64,000 nucleotides of DNA from NCBI GenBank assembly GCA_021396245.1, contig WNYE01000017.1, positions 248,001 through 312,000 on the forward strand, in the 5' to 3' direction. The notes beneath the pieces are model-generated. The model saw nothing but the letters and a program-made list of their open reading frames with translations. It made no database searches and had not been told where the DNA came from. Position numbers and translations under genes: made by a program. Origin of the DNA: Sporothrix humicola. Taxonomy: Eukaryota; Ascomycota; Sordariomycetes; Ophiostomatales; Ophiostomataceae. Shown here in pieces: positions 1-12,638 of the stretch (its first letter is position 1; every line of letters starts with the position of its first letter).

Positions 1-2921
1 TGCTATGGAGTAGCGTTACGCTGGTTTTGTGACTTCAAGGCCCACGAGACGTCAGGGCAGAGCACTGGGACTGAACAAGCGAGTCGAATTTTTCACCCTT
101 GTTGCCCTAGGTGTGTTCTTTTGAGCTTCTTTTCCTTCTGTGCCCCGGCTCCGTCTCACTGGAAGGACTCAGTTTTTTTTTTTTTTTTTCACTTGTCTCC
201 ATCCCCCGACCGGACCAGCAAAGCGCCCGTGCGGTACGACCACGCGTGCCACTTTCACCGCATCCACCTTTGTCTGCCCCGTTTCTTCGTCACCGCCAAG
301 AATGCGAATGAAAATGCAGAGCACTCGAATACGAGCAACATCGGCTGCTGCGTTCTCCTACTCGGTACGGAGGTACATGGCTTTCGATACCTTCCGCCAA
401 ATATACCGGAAGGGCTACCAGCATTCCCGCAAAGTGCAGGAGGATGACTGCTTCGGTTTTTTTTAAAGTATTGCTGACAATGCTTGTAAAAAATGCATGT
501 TGTCTCCCCTGCCTTAGACTCATTCATACGACATCACGCACGATCAATTGGGCGGATAGTGGACTCTGTGATGGTCAACAATGACACGAAAATAGACACA
601 AGAAGGCAGCAAGCTGCATATGCACCCTTTACCGCCGCAAGGCCCCTGCAAGACCGCTTCCTCCGACGCTACCAGGCGGTCTCATGTTCTCTTATTTACA
701 GCTCCCCTCGACTGGCGGTATGCATGTCCACCTTAACCCCTCCAACCACAGACTCAACGATGTCGTATGCCTCAAAGCAAACAGAGCAGGATACAAGATA
801 CAAGATACAGAATCAATCACACAACGGCTGCTGCCCAGCTTACAAGCACACCTCCAAGCAAGTGCGTACCCAACCCATGCACAAGGCTCGCATTTCGCCA
901 TGCATCTCCAAGTGGATTCACCTCACATGGGCGTGCACTCAACGGGCGAAGTACCGGCCGACAGCGACGCAAATTTGGATTTGGAGGTGAGGCGAAAATC
1001 GAGAATGTAACCACGCTCCAAACGGTCAACCGGCCGATGCAAAGATCCTCTCTGGCATCACAGAATGGAGTGGCACACCGGTCACGCTCGAAGGCGGTAA
1101 GGCACTTGAAAATGTCTGAGAGCAAGGCGAGGCCGAGTTCAGGTTCAGGCTCGAGTTCAGAGAGCCGCTCAAGTGCACAAAGTACCAGAAACAAGAGCTG
1201 CCATGACCTGCCACGGCGGCCTGCCACACGCGACGGAAGATACAGAAAGATCTCAAAAACAAGTGCTTGTGCACAGGGAAGTGGCTACACAGTCATACCG
1301 CGTATGCCGCATATTGTACCCTCTGTTTGTTGCACCACCTCGACTGTGAGACGAGAAGACAGGCCAGCGCAAGGGGTCCCGCAGGCATGCGGGTGAGTGA
1401 ACGTGGCTGCAAAAATTGCGGAGCGTCCTGTGTCTCCTTACATCTCCTGCAGTCTGTGGCAGCAAAAAGGTGGCAAGAGAGCAGAAGAGGCCTGGCCGTT
1501 CCAGGGCCGACAGCTAGGCGCCGCTGTCACCGCTCAAGAGGCCGTGGTCGCACCGCCCTCTCATATATTGCACGGCCGAGCTGCTTACCTACCCGTTGAC
1601 CTTTTGTGCAAACGACAGTCTCGGACAACGGAGCAGCATTGCAGCATTGAGATGAGCACCCACGACGCTCTCGCGCTCTGCACGATAATGATAATTTTAT
1701 TCTTTCCTCCCTCCCTGGCCTCATGGCCTTGGAAACAAACTGGGTATCCCACGCACCAGGACCGCAACCGCTCCCTCCTGGGAGGCTCATCCTTGTCTGT
1801 CCTACGGGCATCCAGCGAGCTAACAAGCGTTAGCGTACCAGAAAGCCATATTGCTACGGGGGTGGGTGAGCCAACCTGTTGGACCCAGGCCCCGGAATTT
1901 GTCTTGCAACGAGCCCCGTCGAGCGGCACATTTTATTGATTTATTCTCTGGGCTGGGACCCGGCTCAGCCATTCTCAGTTAGACCTCCCAAATGATCTAC
2001 CTTCTGGTGCCCTGGCATTTTTGTCTGAGCTAGTGGTCATGGCTGTCACCGCTTGTTTCCCCGACTAGCGGCACCCCATCGCGCCCAAAGAAAAAGGAAA
2101 GAAAAAAAAAGGCCTGTCTTTGCATTCTCCCTCGACGCACCCCCCTTTTCTTTTTCCCCCCTTTTGTCCTTGCCCCTTTGGATGCCTTTTTTTTTCTTTC
2201 TTTTTTCTCGAAAACAAAGGCGTTTATTAACCCTGCACCCTTTTACCTCTTTTCCCTGCAATGGTGGGAGCTCACCTCCAGATGGGTCCGATGACCTTGT
2301 CTCAGCCCTTTCTGACGAGCTACGACGCAAATGCGAACTCATAAATCCACTCCTCCCTCCCCTTCCCACAGTCTCGGTTTTTTTTTTATATTGTTTGCAG
2401 TCCTCTTTTTTTTTTCTTGTCTGGACATTTTTTGCAATTTCATATTTTACTTCTTCTTCTTCCTTTTCTTGAGACAATCATCCAAACTGTTGTTGTCTCT
2501 CATAAATTCGTCACCGTTACAACTCATACCTCCGTCCCACTCTTACACGCTCCTCCCCTTCTTCCCAATATATTATCTCTTCTCTCCTCATCTCGTCACT
2601 ACCTTTGTCCACCCTACTTGTCCTTCCCACCCACAGAAGAAGGACGGATCAGGCCGCAAGCCAACACCCAATTAAGAAAACCCAACAGCAGACGCTTGAA
2701 CTTCCTCTTTGTGTCCAGTTCCTTTTTTAGACGTCACAGAAGTCTCCCACATTTTTTTCCTTTATATCTCCTCCCTCGCCCTCTGGCTACTGTGAAATAT
2801 TTCTCGCCCTCTTTTTACTCTATCACGCCTGCTCCACCAAACCAGCGTTCTCACACTGCGTCTTCTACCACAAGGGGTCACAAAACTTGGTTCGACCATC
2901 GAGAAACAACACATCACGACC
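1..2921. other. Left-end spacer and CT-rich leader of the MFS gene
   Basis: No gene is recognised here. Open frames of up to about 210 codons exist on both strands, but they overlap each other, match no family I know and show no consistent splice structure. From about 2050 to 2900 the plus strand is strongly pyrimidine-rich, with many T and C tracts. This is typical of a filamentous-ascomycete promoter or 5' leader and fits the MFS start codon at 2922. A T run lies near 172-190. Confidence 0.5.
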
Positions 2922-4945
2922 ATGGCGACAAGCTCGGCCACTCCCCTCGGCGGGAGAGAGACCCCCATCTCGGCACGCAAGAAGCCTTTGCCGCCTTTCC
3001 CCAAGAAGCAGATGTTTGTTCTTGGTATGTCTCTTCCCAGATCATGAAAGGATCGTGCTTGTTTAGTTAGATCATTCAACTAACCTTACTTATAGCTCTG
3101 TGCCGTCTATGCGAGCCAATTGCTTTCATGGGCATCTTCCCATATATCTACTTTATGATTCAGGACTTCCACATCACGGAGGACGAGAAGCGGATCTCGT
3201 TTTATGCCGGCCTTGTCACATCCGCCTTCACATTCGCCGAGTTCCTCACTGGTGTCTTCTGGGGTCGCCTGAGTGACAGAATTGGCCGCAAGCCCGTGCT
3301 GTTGACTGGTCTGGCCGGTACTGCCTTGAGCGTCATTCTGTTTGGCTTTGCCCCGAACTTGACCGTCGCATTGATCGCACGCGCCCTCGGTGGTATTCTC
3401 AATGGGTATGTTTGCGCTGAACTCCGTGACAATGACCTCATATCGATGTGCAACATTGACTAATATTCTCTCGCAGCAACATCGGTGTCATGCAGACGAC
3501 TGTCGGTGAGCTTGTCAAGGTCAAGGAACACCATGGCCGCGCCTTCTCTGTTATTCCTGCCGTCTGGTGCATTGGGTAAGTGAAATCATCTTCGTCACTA
3601 GTCCAATTCGCATACCTGCCAGTGTGTGTCATGGTGTGTTGCACAAAAAGATGAAGAAAAAAGTGCTGACGTGTGTGACTATAGCTCCATGATCGGACCT
3701 GCCATTGGCGGCGCCCTGGCAAGACCCTGCAAATTCTATCCCAGCATCTTCCCGCCTGGCAGCATCTGGGACACCTACCCGTACCTGCTTCCGAACCTGT
3801 TCAGCGCCTGCGCCGTCTTTATCGGCCTGTTCGCTGGCATCTTCTTCCTCGAGGAGACACACCCCGTCAAGAAGCACGAGGTTGACCGCGGTATTCTTTT
3901 GGGCAAGAAGATTGCCGCTTGCTTCCCGTGGAAGAAGGAGTCTGCCGACAGCAAGAAGCTTCGCATGCTCGAAGAGGAGGAGCCTCTCATCGACTCCGAC
4001 GACCAGCTCCCCGGCTACCAAACGACCGAGCCCTCGCCTAGCCTTAACTCCCGCAACAGCGAGGCCAACCTGCCCGAGGTGGCCAGCCTCGACCCCCTCG
4101 ACCTGGACGCGACGACCAAGGCCACCAAGCCTGCCGAGACCCTGTCGACCTCGAGCATCTTTACGAGACCCATCATCCTCAACACCATGTCGTTCGGCAT
4201 CCTTGCTTTGTATGTTTAACCGCACAATTTTGTTTCTTATTTTTATATCACATTCATAAGCAACGTCAACTAACATTTTAACAGCCACACCATGACCTTC
4301 GACCAGCTTCTGCCCGTCTTCCTCAGCACCGCACCTCCCACCGGTGGCGACATCGACCTCCCCTTCAAGTTCTCCGGCGGCTTCGGCTTCGACAACCAGA
4401 CTGTCGGCATTGTTATGGCCGTTCAGGGCTTCTACTCGCTTCTGTCCAATACCTTCCTCTTCCCCTGGGTTATTGGCCGCATCGGCCCCCTGCGTCTTTT
4501 CCAGCTCGTCGCCATCCCGTACTTTATGCTCTACCTGGTCACACCCTACCTGGTCCTGCTGCCCGACAGCATCCGCATGGCCACCGTCTACCTCGTCATC
4601 ATCTGGAAGTGCACCTTCTCGACCCTCGCCTACCCGAGCAACGCCCTCATCACGATGCATCTGGCGCCGAACCCTCTTCAGCTGGGCACGGTCAACGGTG
4701 TCTCTGCCTCAGCCGCCAGCCTTTGCCGCGCATTCGGCCCGACCATCTCCGGCTTCCTGTACGCCGTCGGTCAGGAGTCTGGCTTCTCGAGCTTGCCATG
4801 GTGGTGCGCCAGCTGCGTGGCCATCATTGGTGCCGTTGTCGCCATGCAGCTGACAATGCCTGCCGAGAAGCTGATGGAGGAGAAGTCCGAGGATGTCGAG
4901 ACAGCACCACTGCTGCAGCCATGCGCCGCTGATGAGGAGGAGTAG
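2922..4945 (+). CDS. MFS transporter, DHA1-type (Ycr023c-like), five exons
   Basis: A 12-TM major facilitator of the drug:H+ antiporter-1 type; the substrate cannot be read from the sequence. Exons are 2922-3024, 3096-3405, 3477-3575, 3685-4209 and 4285-4945, giving 565 aa. All introns are GT-AG and keep phase. The motif-A loop GRLSDRIGRKP sits near residues 90-100 between TM2 and TM3. A long acidic cytoplasmic loop (about 231-335) separates the two six-helix halves, as in fungal and plant ZIFL/Ycr023c-like carriers. Two acidic dileucine-type signals, EEEPLI in the loop (near 268-274) and ETAPLL near the C-terminus (about 550-555), suggest vacuolar sorting; this is inference. The ATG follows a CT-rich leader. 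The family is secure from motif A and overall pattern; the subfamily is less so. Confidence 0.9.
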
Positions 4946-7907
4946 AGAAGGAGTTGAAAAACAAAAAGAGCAAAAGAGCGTGTGTTTTCTTGTTTGTCTG
5001 CTGAGCTGGTTTTTCTTACAACATTATTCCCCCTTGCCGTTTGCCATTTTCACGACTCTTCTTCCTTTTCTTGCCATGCACTACTTGTATTTATTGCACG
5101 GAGTATCGAGACGACCACTTTTTGCATATTATCATACCTGTGATCCCCTATTTCTACACTATTTCACTCTTCACTTTTTGTCTTGTCATCTCCTCATACC
5201 ACTTTCCTATTGCATTTCACGGGATTTGTATTGTTTTTTTACGGGAGTGATTATCGGGATGGGAAAGGTATCTATACACCACACAACATACACGCTAACG
5301 GGAAAGTCGACGGGATCATATTTTTCTACTATTTTTACTACTTTTTTATTATTGGGAATGCTTTGCAAGCAGAGTTCAATCATAGGCCTATGGTTGCTTT
5401 TTTTAATGCAGTTACACTTTTTATTCAATGGCCTTCATTTTGGCATACGTTTCATTTCATGACTATTTACTGTGACGTAGGAAGTCCATTATTATTGTTA
5501 TTTTAGTATTTATTATGATGAAATGTCATGCTCCCCATTTTCTAATTAAAAATTATGACTTTTTTTAAAACACAAAAAAAGCAGAAAATGATAAATTAAA
5601 ATAAAAATAAAATGAAATGAAACTAAGACACGAATAATAGCAACTAGATCATCCCGATATTTTATTTTCAAATTATGCAAACGTAAAAGTCAACAATCTT
5701 TTTTTTCTTGCACGCCTTCGTAGACAAAATTACCAGATGAAAAGTGCCGAGCACGTTTTGTACAACCACGTTGCATCTCCCCACACTATTTTGCCGCCTA
5801 ACGGTCAGTTGTCAAAAAAGTTCGGATGTCAACAACATGGCGATTGACTCGGATCTCCACTTAACCGGCCGAGGCTTTCATCTTGAAGTAACCTTAAAAA
5901 CGCCCTCAACATCACACCTTCCACTAACGATATAGATATTGCTCGTAATTTAAGCATGCCTTGAGTTGCCTCGATTTATTCTCCTTGAATACATGCAAGT
6001 AAGATCGATTTTTTGAGGGGATTATCCAACTGTCAGACGGAGCACAGGAGAGACCCGACAGTGTGACTACGAGAGTAAAAAAAATAGAAACAAACTGCGC
6101 GCGCAATTACGTACGATATCATGCATTGAATCCCGGTGTTCACGCTCGTTCCTCCGTGATCCGTCTTCCGTGTTTTTCTTTTCATCAATATTCATCAGGG
6201 TGACGTTTAAACTCCCATGTTACAAGACTGAAAGTATGCCGTGTAATACGTCGTAGTTGCTCGGCTCTTGTATCTTCCTTTGGCCTCCCCCCACCCTCAT
6301 CTCGATCTAGGCTAGGTTCACACATTAGAATGAGAAAAAAGAGTGGGGGGGGGGGGGCGGGAGGTCTTCGATAGCAAATACACGTAAAGAGAAAAGGGCA
6401 AAGTTTCTGGGTCAGGCTAGTATTATCAATGGCGGGCTCTGATTGGTCCAAACTGCCATCTCTTATCGCAAAAAAGTCATGGGAGGAGACAAGAGAAAAG
6501 AAGGAGACAAGGTGGAAACAAGGGAAACAAGGGAAATAGGGAAAGAGCTACCTGGTAAGGTGGAGAAGGGAAAAACACGCAGACTACAGCGAAGAAAAGA
6601 ATGAAGGGAGGGAAGAGCGAAAAGAAGTCCTGGTGAGTGCAGGTGAAAAAAGAGTCCTAAACATGGCAGGTGCCAGTCTGCAGCAGGTCGCGTTGCCGTT
6701 TCCCTCCGGTTTGCGTTTCCCCGACTTTGACCTGCCTTCTAGAAAGAGCAAAACGACCAAAAAGGCAAAAAAAGAAAGAGGACAAAAGAGTAAAAAAGGC
6801 GGCGACTGCGGCATGTGCTACTCAGAGAAAGGTCGGCGCTTTCCTAACTGAGACGGGGCGTATCGTCGGGTTTATTTCACGCATCGGTCGCCGTCCGCTA
6901 CCTTTTCGCCTTCCGCCTTTTGTTTCGACTTTCCTTTGGCTTTTTACTTTTTCTTCTTTTTTTCTTCTCGGTTTCTCTTAGACCTTTCGCGCTGTCAATT
7001 CTTGAATGGGCCCCCCAAATCTAATCGTGCTTTCTCCTCTCTGTACAATGCCCCAGCCCCTTTGCTAATCTTATTGGCCGTTTTGTCCTTTTTTTTTCTC
7101 CGAAAGTGCACGATAGAGAAGGAAGGCAGTTTAGAGAAAACAGAGAGAGAAGCAGCCTTTCGTCTCCTCTCCTTGCTTGCCCGATACTTTTTCCTCGAAG
7201 ATCGTGTTCCCCCGCGTCTTGTACCGACAACTTCCACATTGCGCATCTTGTCCTTCGCTCTTTCCCAGTGCACACTTGCAATTGCGTCTCTTTTGCGCAT
7301 CGCCGCTTCCCTCCAATCCCGTAATCTGTACGACTAATCGCCTATCGGCAGGCGCGACACAACCGCAGCTTCAACCGCTCTTTCCCTTGCAAGTACTCAC
7401 TTTCCCCGACCTCACCGCCCGGCCACCTCCAACGCCCTTTCCCCGGCTGCGCATGAGCTTCTTGTCTCCCTTGCACATACGGGCGACAACAACGGAGCTT
7501 CAAGACCGATTGCACCGCAATCGTCAACACAGCTTGAGAACAATCGCCCACACGACTTTGACGAATCAAACGCCGACCGAGGATCGCAACAAGGCATAAT
7601 ATGGGGCAGCGGTGCTCTGGCGGTTGACGACGACGACGACGACGGAAGAGAATAGCAGGAGGCGCTTCTCGGCTTTCTCTTTCTTGTTCTTTTCATTCTT
7701 TCTTTCTTTCTATCCCGGCACTGAGACACCTGAACCTCTGCGCCGATCGCACCCTTGCAGTCGTTCTTGCGCCTCGTTTTTCAACCGGATCTCGGGGCGG
7801 ATCTTCACTTCGACAATACTTTCTACAACCCACGACCGCGGCAGAGTTCGCAACTTCTTTTTTCGACCAATAGACACATCCACGGCCCGAACACCCACCT
7901 AACAACA
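4946..7907. other. 3-kb spacer: MFS 3' region, AT-rich island, CT-rich leader of the next gene
   Basis: No gene is supported. About 5270-5720 is AT-rich with A and T tracts and likely holds the 3' end of the MFS transcript. About 6470-6830 is purine-rich on the plus strand, then from about 6870 to 7900 the plus strand becomes pyrimidine-rich, the usual leader signature for the transcription factor starting at 7908. A run of 13 G lies at 6345-6357. Confidence 0.5.
6345..6357 (+). repeat. Homopolymer G13
   Basis: Thirteen consecutive G residues, followed by C and more G (cgggagg). Such tracts are prone to slippage and to assembly error. The block could also form a G-quadruplex-like structure. 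No coding sequence is affected. Confidence 0.9.
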
Positions 7908-10900
7908 ATGCCGGCTCACGCGCCCCCATCACCAGGCGCCGTGCCTGCCGCCAAGAGGATACGCCAGTCTTCGCCCGATCGCCTTTCACCCGAGTCTGGG
8001 GCGGTGGCGACTACAGGAGCATCAGGACCGACGACACTCGACGCAATCCCCGAGGCGGCAACAACATCACCGGCCGACGACCACTCCGCCGGCGCAGCAA
8101 ACGGTGCAGCTGCCGGCGGCGCCAATGGAGCCAGCATGGCCGCGACAGCGAGCTCTTCAGGTAATGGCGGCGGCGGCGGCGGCGGAAAAGCCAACCAGAG
8201 CAGCAATTTCCGCAATGTCAGCGCGTGCAACCGCTGCCGCTTACGAAAGAACCGCTGCGACCAGCGGCTGCCCAGCTGTGTCAGCTGTGAAAAGGCCGGT
8301 GTGGCCTGTGTGGGCTACGACCCGATTACAAAACGAGAGATTCCGCGGAGGTAAGACGAGGTGCATAAGGTGCACGAGGTTGCAACAACAAAGATCGAGC
8401 TCGGAACTTGATTGGCTAACACTCACGCCCACAGCTATGTATACTATCTAGAGACACGAGTCGAGCAGCTCGAGACTCTGTTACGAGAAAACAAGATCGC
8501 GTTCCCGCCCGCCGAGGAGCTCGAGCATTCGAGCACGATGCGCTCGCCCGCCGAGGGCGGACGCGGAGTGTCTGCCGACCAGGCCAAGGCCGGTTCTTTG
8601 GGCGGCTCTTTGGGCGCAGGCGGCAGTGGAGGTGGTAACGCCAGCACCGCTGCAGACGAAGGCCGGGCCGACAGCCGGAATAGCAGACAGCAACACCACA
8701 ACGACGAGGAAGACAACGGACCTGCATCGGCAACCAGCCGGATACAAAAGCTCGTTGCCCGCGCCAACTTGACCCGAGATCAGGGCACATCCAACCCGCG
8801 GCACCTCGGCGCAGCAACCGGCGTGTCCTTTGCGCGCGTTGTCTTTGCCGCTGTGCAGTCCTCTGTCTCTGACCACAAATCGATTTCTGACAAGGGCAGC
8901 ATCCGACCGTATAAGCCGATCGCAGGCAACGGCTCGGTCGGTGCAGGCACATCCATGCGCGACTCCTTTTTCGGCCTCCACACGAAACCCACGATCCACC
9001 CAGCCGTGTTCCCCGACCGCGAACTCGGCCAGATGCTCGTCAACCTCTACTTTGAGCACGCCAACCCCCAAATCCCAGTTCTCCACCGCGGCGACTTTAT
9101 GCAAATGTTTGACCAGGCCTACGCGACAGAAGGCCGTGTGCGTGGACCCAAGGAGCTGTACATGCTCAACATGGTGTTTGCCATTGGCGGCGGCATCATC
9201 GTCGGCGACCACGGCAAAAATGAGGATGCAGACGGCGAGGGCGGTGACAAGGACGGTGAGAGCGGAGGCCATGGCCGAGGTGGTGCTCGGAGCCGCTTAA
9301 AGCAGTGCCAGCCAGAAGAGTACCACGCAAGCGCCATTGTCCACCTGGAAGCCTGTCTCAGCAACAGCGGCGGCGGCCTTGAAGAGCTGCAGGCGGTCTT
9401 GTTGCTGGCCAATTTTGCCCTCTTGCGCCCTGTGCCGCCAGGTCTTTGGTATATTATCGGTGTTGCTGTGCGTCTGGCTGTCGACCTAGGACTGTACTAC
9501 GAAGACGGCAAGGACGTGGAATCTGGCCTACCCTCGAACCCGGCGGCGAACGAAGCTCTGGCGCGCGAGCGGGGCCGCCGTGAATACGTGCGTGATCTGC
9601 GGCGGCGGCTATGGTGGTGCACCTACTCTTTTGACCGGCTTGTTAGCGTATGCGTCGGCCGGCCGCCCGGCGTGTCGGATCTCGTCATGACGACCGAATT
9701 CCCCTCGCTACTCGACGACCGCTATATTACACCCAACGGATTCCTGCGCAAAGAACACGACCCTTCCGAGCCGACGTACAAGCGTGTCGCCTACCACTAC
9801 TTTCACCTGCGCGTGCTGCAGTCCGAAATCATCCAGGTGCTCCAGTACCAGCAGGCACAGGTCGCTCTGGCGGCCTCGACGGAAAAGAACCATCCCCTTA
9901 TTGCTGCCGACCTCCCCTCGCCCTTCCTCGCCAAATTCGACTCGTTCCGGACGTGGCGCATCGATATCGACCGCCGCCTGTACAAGTGGAAGACGACCAT
10001 GCCGCCCAAGCCCGACAACGGCGTCGCTTTCTCGACTGAATTTCTGGAACTCAACTACTGGCAGTGCATCATTATGCTATACCGCCAGAGCCTGAGTGTG
10101 CCGCCGATGTTCGAGGGCGAGTACCACGCCTCCAAGGAAGTCAACGACCCGACACCGTACCGTTCCGAGCTGCGTGAAGACGAAGACCGCGTGTACCTCA
10201 AGGTCGCCGAGGCCGGCCAGAGGATTTTGCGGCTGTATCGCCAGCTGCATCTCATTGGTTTGGTCAACTACACCTACCTGGCGACCCACCACCTGTTCAT
10301 GGCCGGCATTTCTTACTTGTACGCCATCTGGCACTCGCCCATTGTGCGCAGCCGGCTGAGCATGGACGAGGTCGACTTTACGATCCTGGCGGCCACCTCG
10401 GTCTTTTCCGATCTAATCGACAAGTGCCCGCCGGCCGAAGCCTGCCGCGACGCCTTTGACCGGACGGCCAAGGCAACACTTAAAATGGCCAACTCGACGG
10501 GCGGCTTCGGCCAGACGGCGTCGTTCCACTCGTACCAGACCCGGCGGCAGTCGAGAGGCGCGGCCGATGGTCAGCGCCTGGACTGGGGCTTCTCTCCCAG
10601 CGACGTCTCGCCGGCCATGTCGACCACCTCGGGTCCTCCCGTAGCTAGTGGCAACCCTCCCAACAGCAACAACAATCACCGCCACCAAGGGCGTCAGGGC
10701 GACCCATCTCGCCAGCAGCGGCAATATCAGCAGCAGCCACAGCAAAAACAACGGTACGATCAGTCTGGCAACGAGGGATATACTGGTGGACCTGTGCAGC
10801 AACAGCAAATGCACCCTTCGCAGCAGCAGCAGCAGCAGCCTTATCGTGGAGACGTCAAGATGGAGGGCGACGGCTTTAGCATGATGCAGTCCGCGCCCAA

Positions 10901-11417
10901 TGTCCCGCGGAGCAATGCTAGCTCCTACGAGATTATCGGCACACCAGACGGCTCGGCCGTCGATCCGGCGACGATACTTACATCGCCCACTGTCGGTCAA
11001 CAACAGCAACAAGGCATGTCGCCAATGAACAGCGGATCCATGCAAGGAACGCCCACACCAGCCGCGCCAGGATACCTCAACCCGATGCAGCAGCAGCAGC
11101 AACAACAGCAACAGCAGAGACAGCAAGGCGTCTATACACCGACCAGCCAGACTTTTGCCGACCTGCAGGGCATGGAGTTCTTGCAAGAGCTCAACGCCAA
11201 CAACGGCGAAGGCGCTGGGCCCATGGTGGGCGGTGGCGGAGGTCCTGGCGGCATGCTGGCCGGCGAGCAGCAAATGGACTTTGGCCTGAACTTTGGCTGG
11301 GAGGGCATGCACCACGACTTTAATGACGGCCAGCAGCTGGACCTCTTTGACGGGTTCTTCTTTGGCGGCCAGCAGGGCGGCGGCGGCGGTGGCGGCAATC
11401 CGGGCGGGATGCAGTAA
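7908..11417 (+). CDS. Zn2Cys6 transcription factor, Ppr1/Gal4 type, polyQ C-terminus
   Basis: Two exons, 7908-8350 and 8435-11417 (84-nt GT-AG intron), encode 1141 aa. The binuclear zinc cluster has C107, C110, C117, C124, C127 and C134 (CX2CX6CX6CX2CX6C). It is followed by a linker reading IPRSYVYYLE, which resembles yeast Ppr1 (VPRSYVFFLE), and then a short coiled coil. That suggests a homodimer binding a CGG-N-CCG palindrome, though the target spacing is inference. Residues of about 335-810 form the fungal-specific transcription-factor middle region (LGQMLVNLYFEHANPQ; LWWCTYSFDR). The C-terminal third is disordered, Gln-, Gly- and Asn-rich, with Gln runs near 910-950 and 1032-1045, probably an activation domain. 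The ATG at 7908 is the first in-frame ATG; the frame is open further upstream only from a TTG. No pathway genes sit nearby to name the regulon. Confidence 0.93.
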
Positions 11418-11807
11418 ATGGAGTAGGCTTGCAGGCCCTACACTTGTAAAAATGAGTCTATCGACGTGTATTTGGTAGATACCCTACATTGGAATTTTTG
11501 GTTAATTATTTTCTTGTATTTACATTTCACATTTTTTGGAAATTATGGCATTTGATAATTTTGGCCTGGCAGTTTGGAAAGACACAATATATTCTCATCT
11601 TGTTTCCCCACATCTTTCGAAATCAAACATAGTATGTGTATTTTGCTACTAAAACAGTATGACGAGAGACCCGCCAAGGGTACGAAGTGAAGTGAAATGC
11701 AAAATCAAAGATAAATTCACAGAAAATAAAAGCAAACCCGCTCGCTAACCATGTCCCGGAAATCAAAACATAATACGACAACCCGTCAAATAGCACACCG
11801 TCTCCCT
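11418..11807. other. Convergent 3' spacer
   Basis: AT-rich tail-to-tail spacer between the plus-strand transcription factor and the minus-strand gene ending at 11808. It is expected to hold both polyadenylation regions. No gene or repeat is seen. Confidence 0.5.
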
Positions 11808-12638
11808 CTACCTCCTCGAGGGCGCACGACCGCCCCGGTTCCGCCTTGACCCATTCCGCGAGTTCTCCTCAATCACCACAATATCGTCGTCGCTCTCGCT
11901 CTCGCTGCTATCGCCCCGCGACGGTCTCCGGCGCCGCCGGTCGTCTGCTTCCTCCTCAACAACAATCTCGTCGTCCTCGCTGTCGACCGTCTCAACGACA
12001 GAAGGACCGGGCCGCCGGTGCCCTGGCGGAGGGACTCCTCCTCCCGTCCGGCGGATCCGCTCTTCCTCGACAACCACCCTCTGCACCCGTTCCGCGGGAG
12101 GGTCCACAATCACCGGCCGCCGGCTGCCGCGAATCTCCACCGTCTCGCGGTGGCTCCTCCTCCGTCTTTGGCTGCCGCCGCTGTGCCGATGCCGGCGGGC
12201 ACGCCGCTCTTCCCGCCGCGAGACAAAGCTCGACGCGCCGCCAAAACTCGACGCGACCTCGACGACGCTGCCGCCGCCACCTAGGAAGCCGCGGGATTCA
12301 CCGCCCCTTCCGAAATTGACAATCGAGTAGAGGAGCGCCATGATCAGCAGAAAGCCGCCGACAGCGCCAAGCGTGATGCCGACGACGACGCCCGTAGTTG
12401 GGCCCGACGTGTTGGCGCCGTAGATGGCGGGAATGAGACTGGTGTGGGCGGCGTCTCGTTCGAGGATGACGGCGGTGGCGGCTTCGTTGATGGTGGAGGA
12501 GGGAGCGGTCGATCGGGAGTCGAGAATTTGTAGTGGACTGTCTCGCGGGGTGTGTTTGTTCTGAGAATAGTCGGGTTCTTCAGACGCTCGTTTGATCTCG
12601 ACGGCGGCGGGCTGCGCCGCGCGCACTGCTGGAGCCAT
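11808..12638 (-). CDS. Single-pass membrane protein with Arg-rich cytoplasmic tail, function unknown
   Basis: An uninterrupted 276-aa frame from ATG (12638) to TAG (11808). There is no obvious cleavable signal peptide. A Ser/Thr-containing N-terminal part leads to the segment around residues 65-80 (SLIPAIYG...SGP), then one strongly hydrophobic helix at about 83-106 rich in G, V, L and I. The second half is dominated by Arg/Ser (RREERRARRHRH) with acidic DSEDDE and ESESDDD patches. This layout, an IPA-Y-G motif just before one TM and a charged tail, is common in conserved but uncharacterised Pezizomycotina proteins. The orientation is probably N-out, since the tail is basic. The role is unknown; the fibrous charged tail could bind acidic partners. 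The frame is convincing because of the TM and ATG context, despite antisense open frames. Confidence 0.75.
   Translation of the reverse strand: MAPAVRAAQPAAVEIKRASEEPDYSQNKHTPRDSPLQILDSRSTAPSSTINEAATAVILERDAAHTSLIPAIYGANTSGPTTGVVVGITLGAVGGFLLIMALLYSIVNFGRGGESRGFLGGGGSVVEVASSFGGASSFVSRREERRARRHRHSGGSQRRRRSHRETVEIRGSRRPVIVDPPAERVQRVVVEEERIRRTGGGVPPPGHRRPGPSVVETVDSEDDEIVVEEEADDRRRRRPSRGDSSESESDDDIVVIEENSRNGSRRNRGGRAPSRR

Noticed and set aside
3629..4660. 343-codon frame on the minus strand
   Set aside because: Exactly antisense to MFS exons 4-5; GC-rich third positions open the opposite frame. Charged low-complexity product, no family match.
5370..5395. Similar strings TTCAATCATAGGCCTATG here and TTCAATCACAGGCCTATG at about 39938
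   Set aside because: Only some 18 bp match and flanks do not; no inverted termini or target duplication, so insufficient for a mobile element.
10413..11315. 300-codon minus-strand frame rich in leucine
   Set aside because: Shadow of the polyQ-coding C-terminus of the Zn2Cys6 factor: CAG/CAA read backwards gives CTG/TTG Leu runs.
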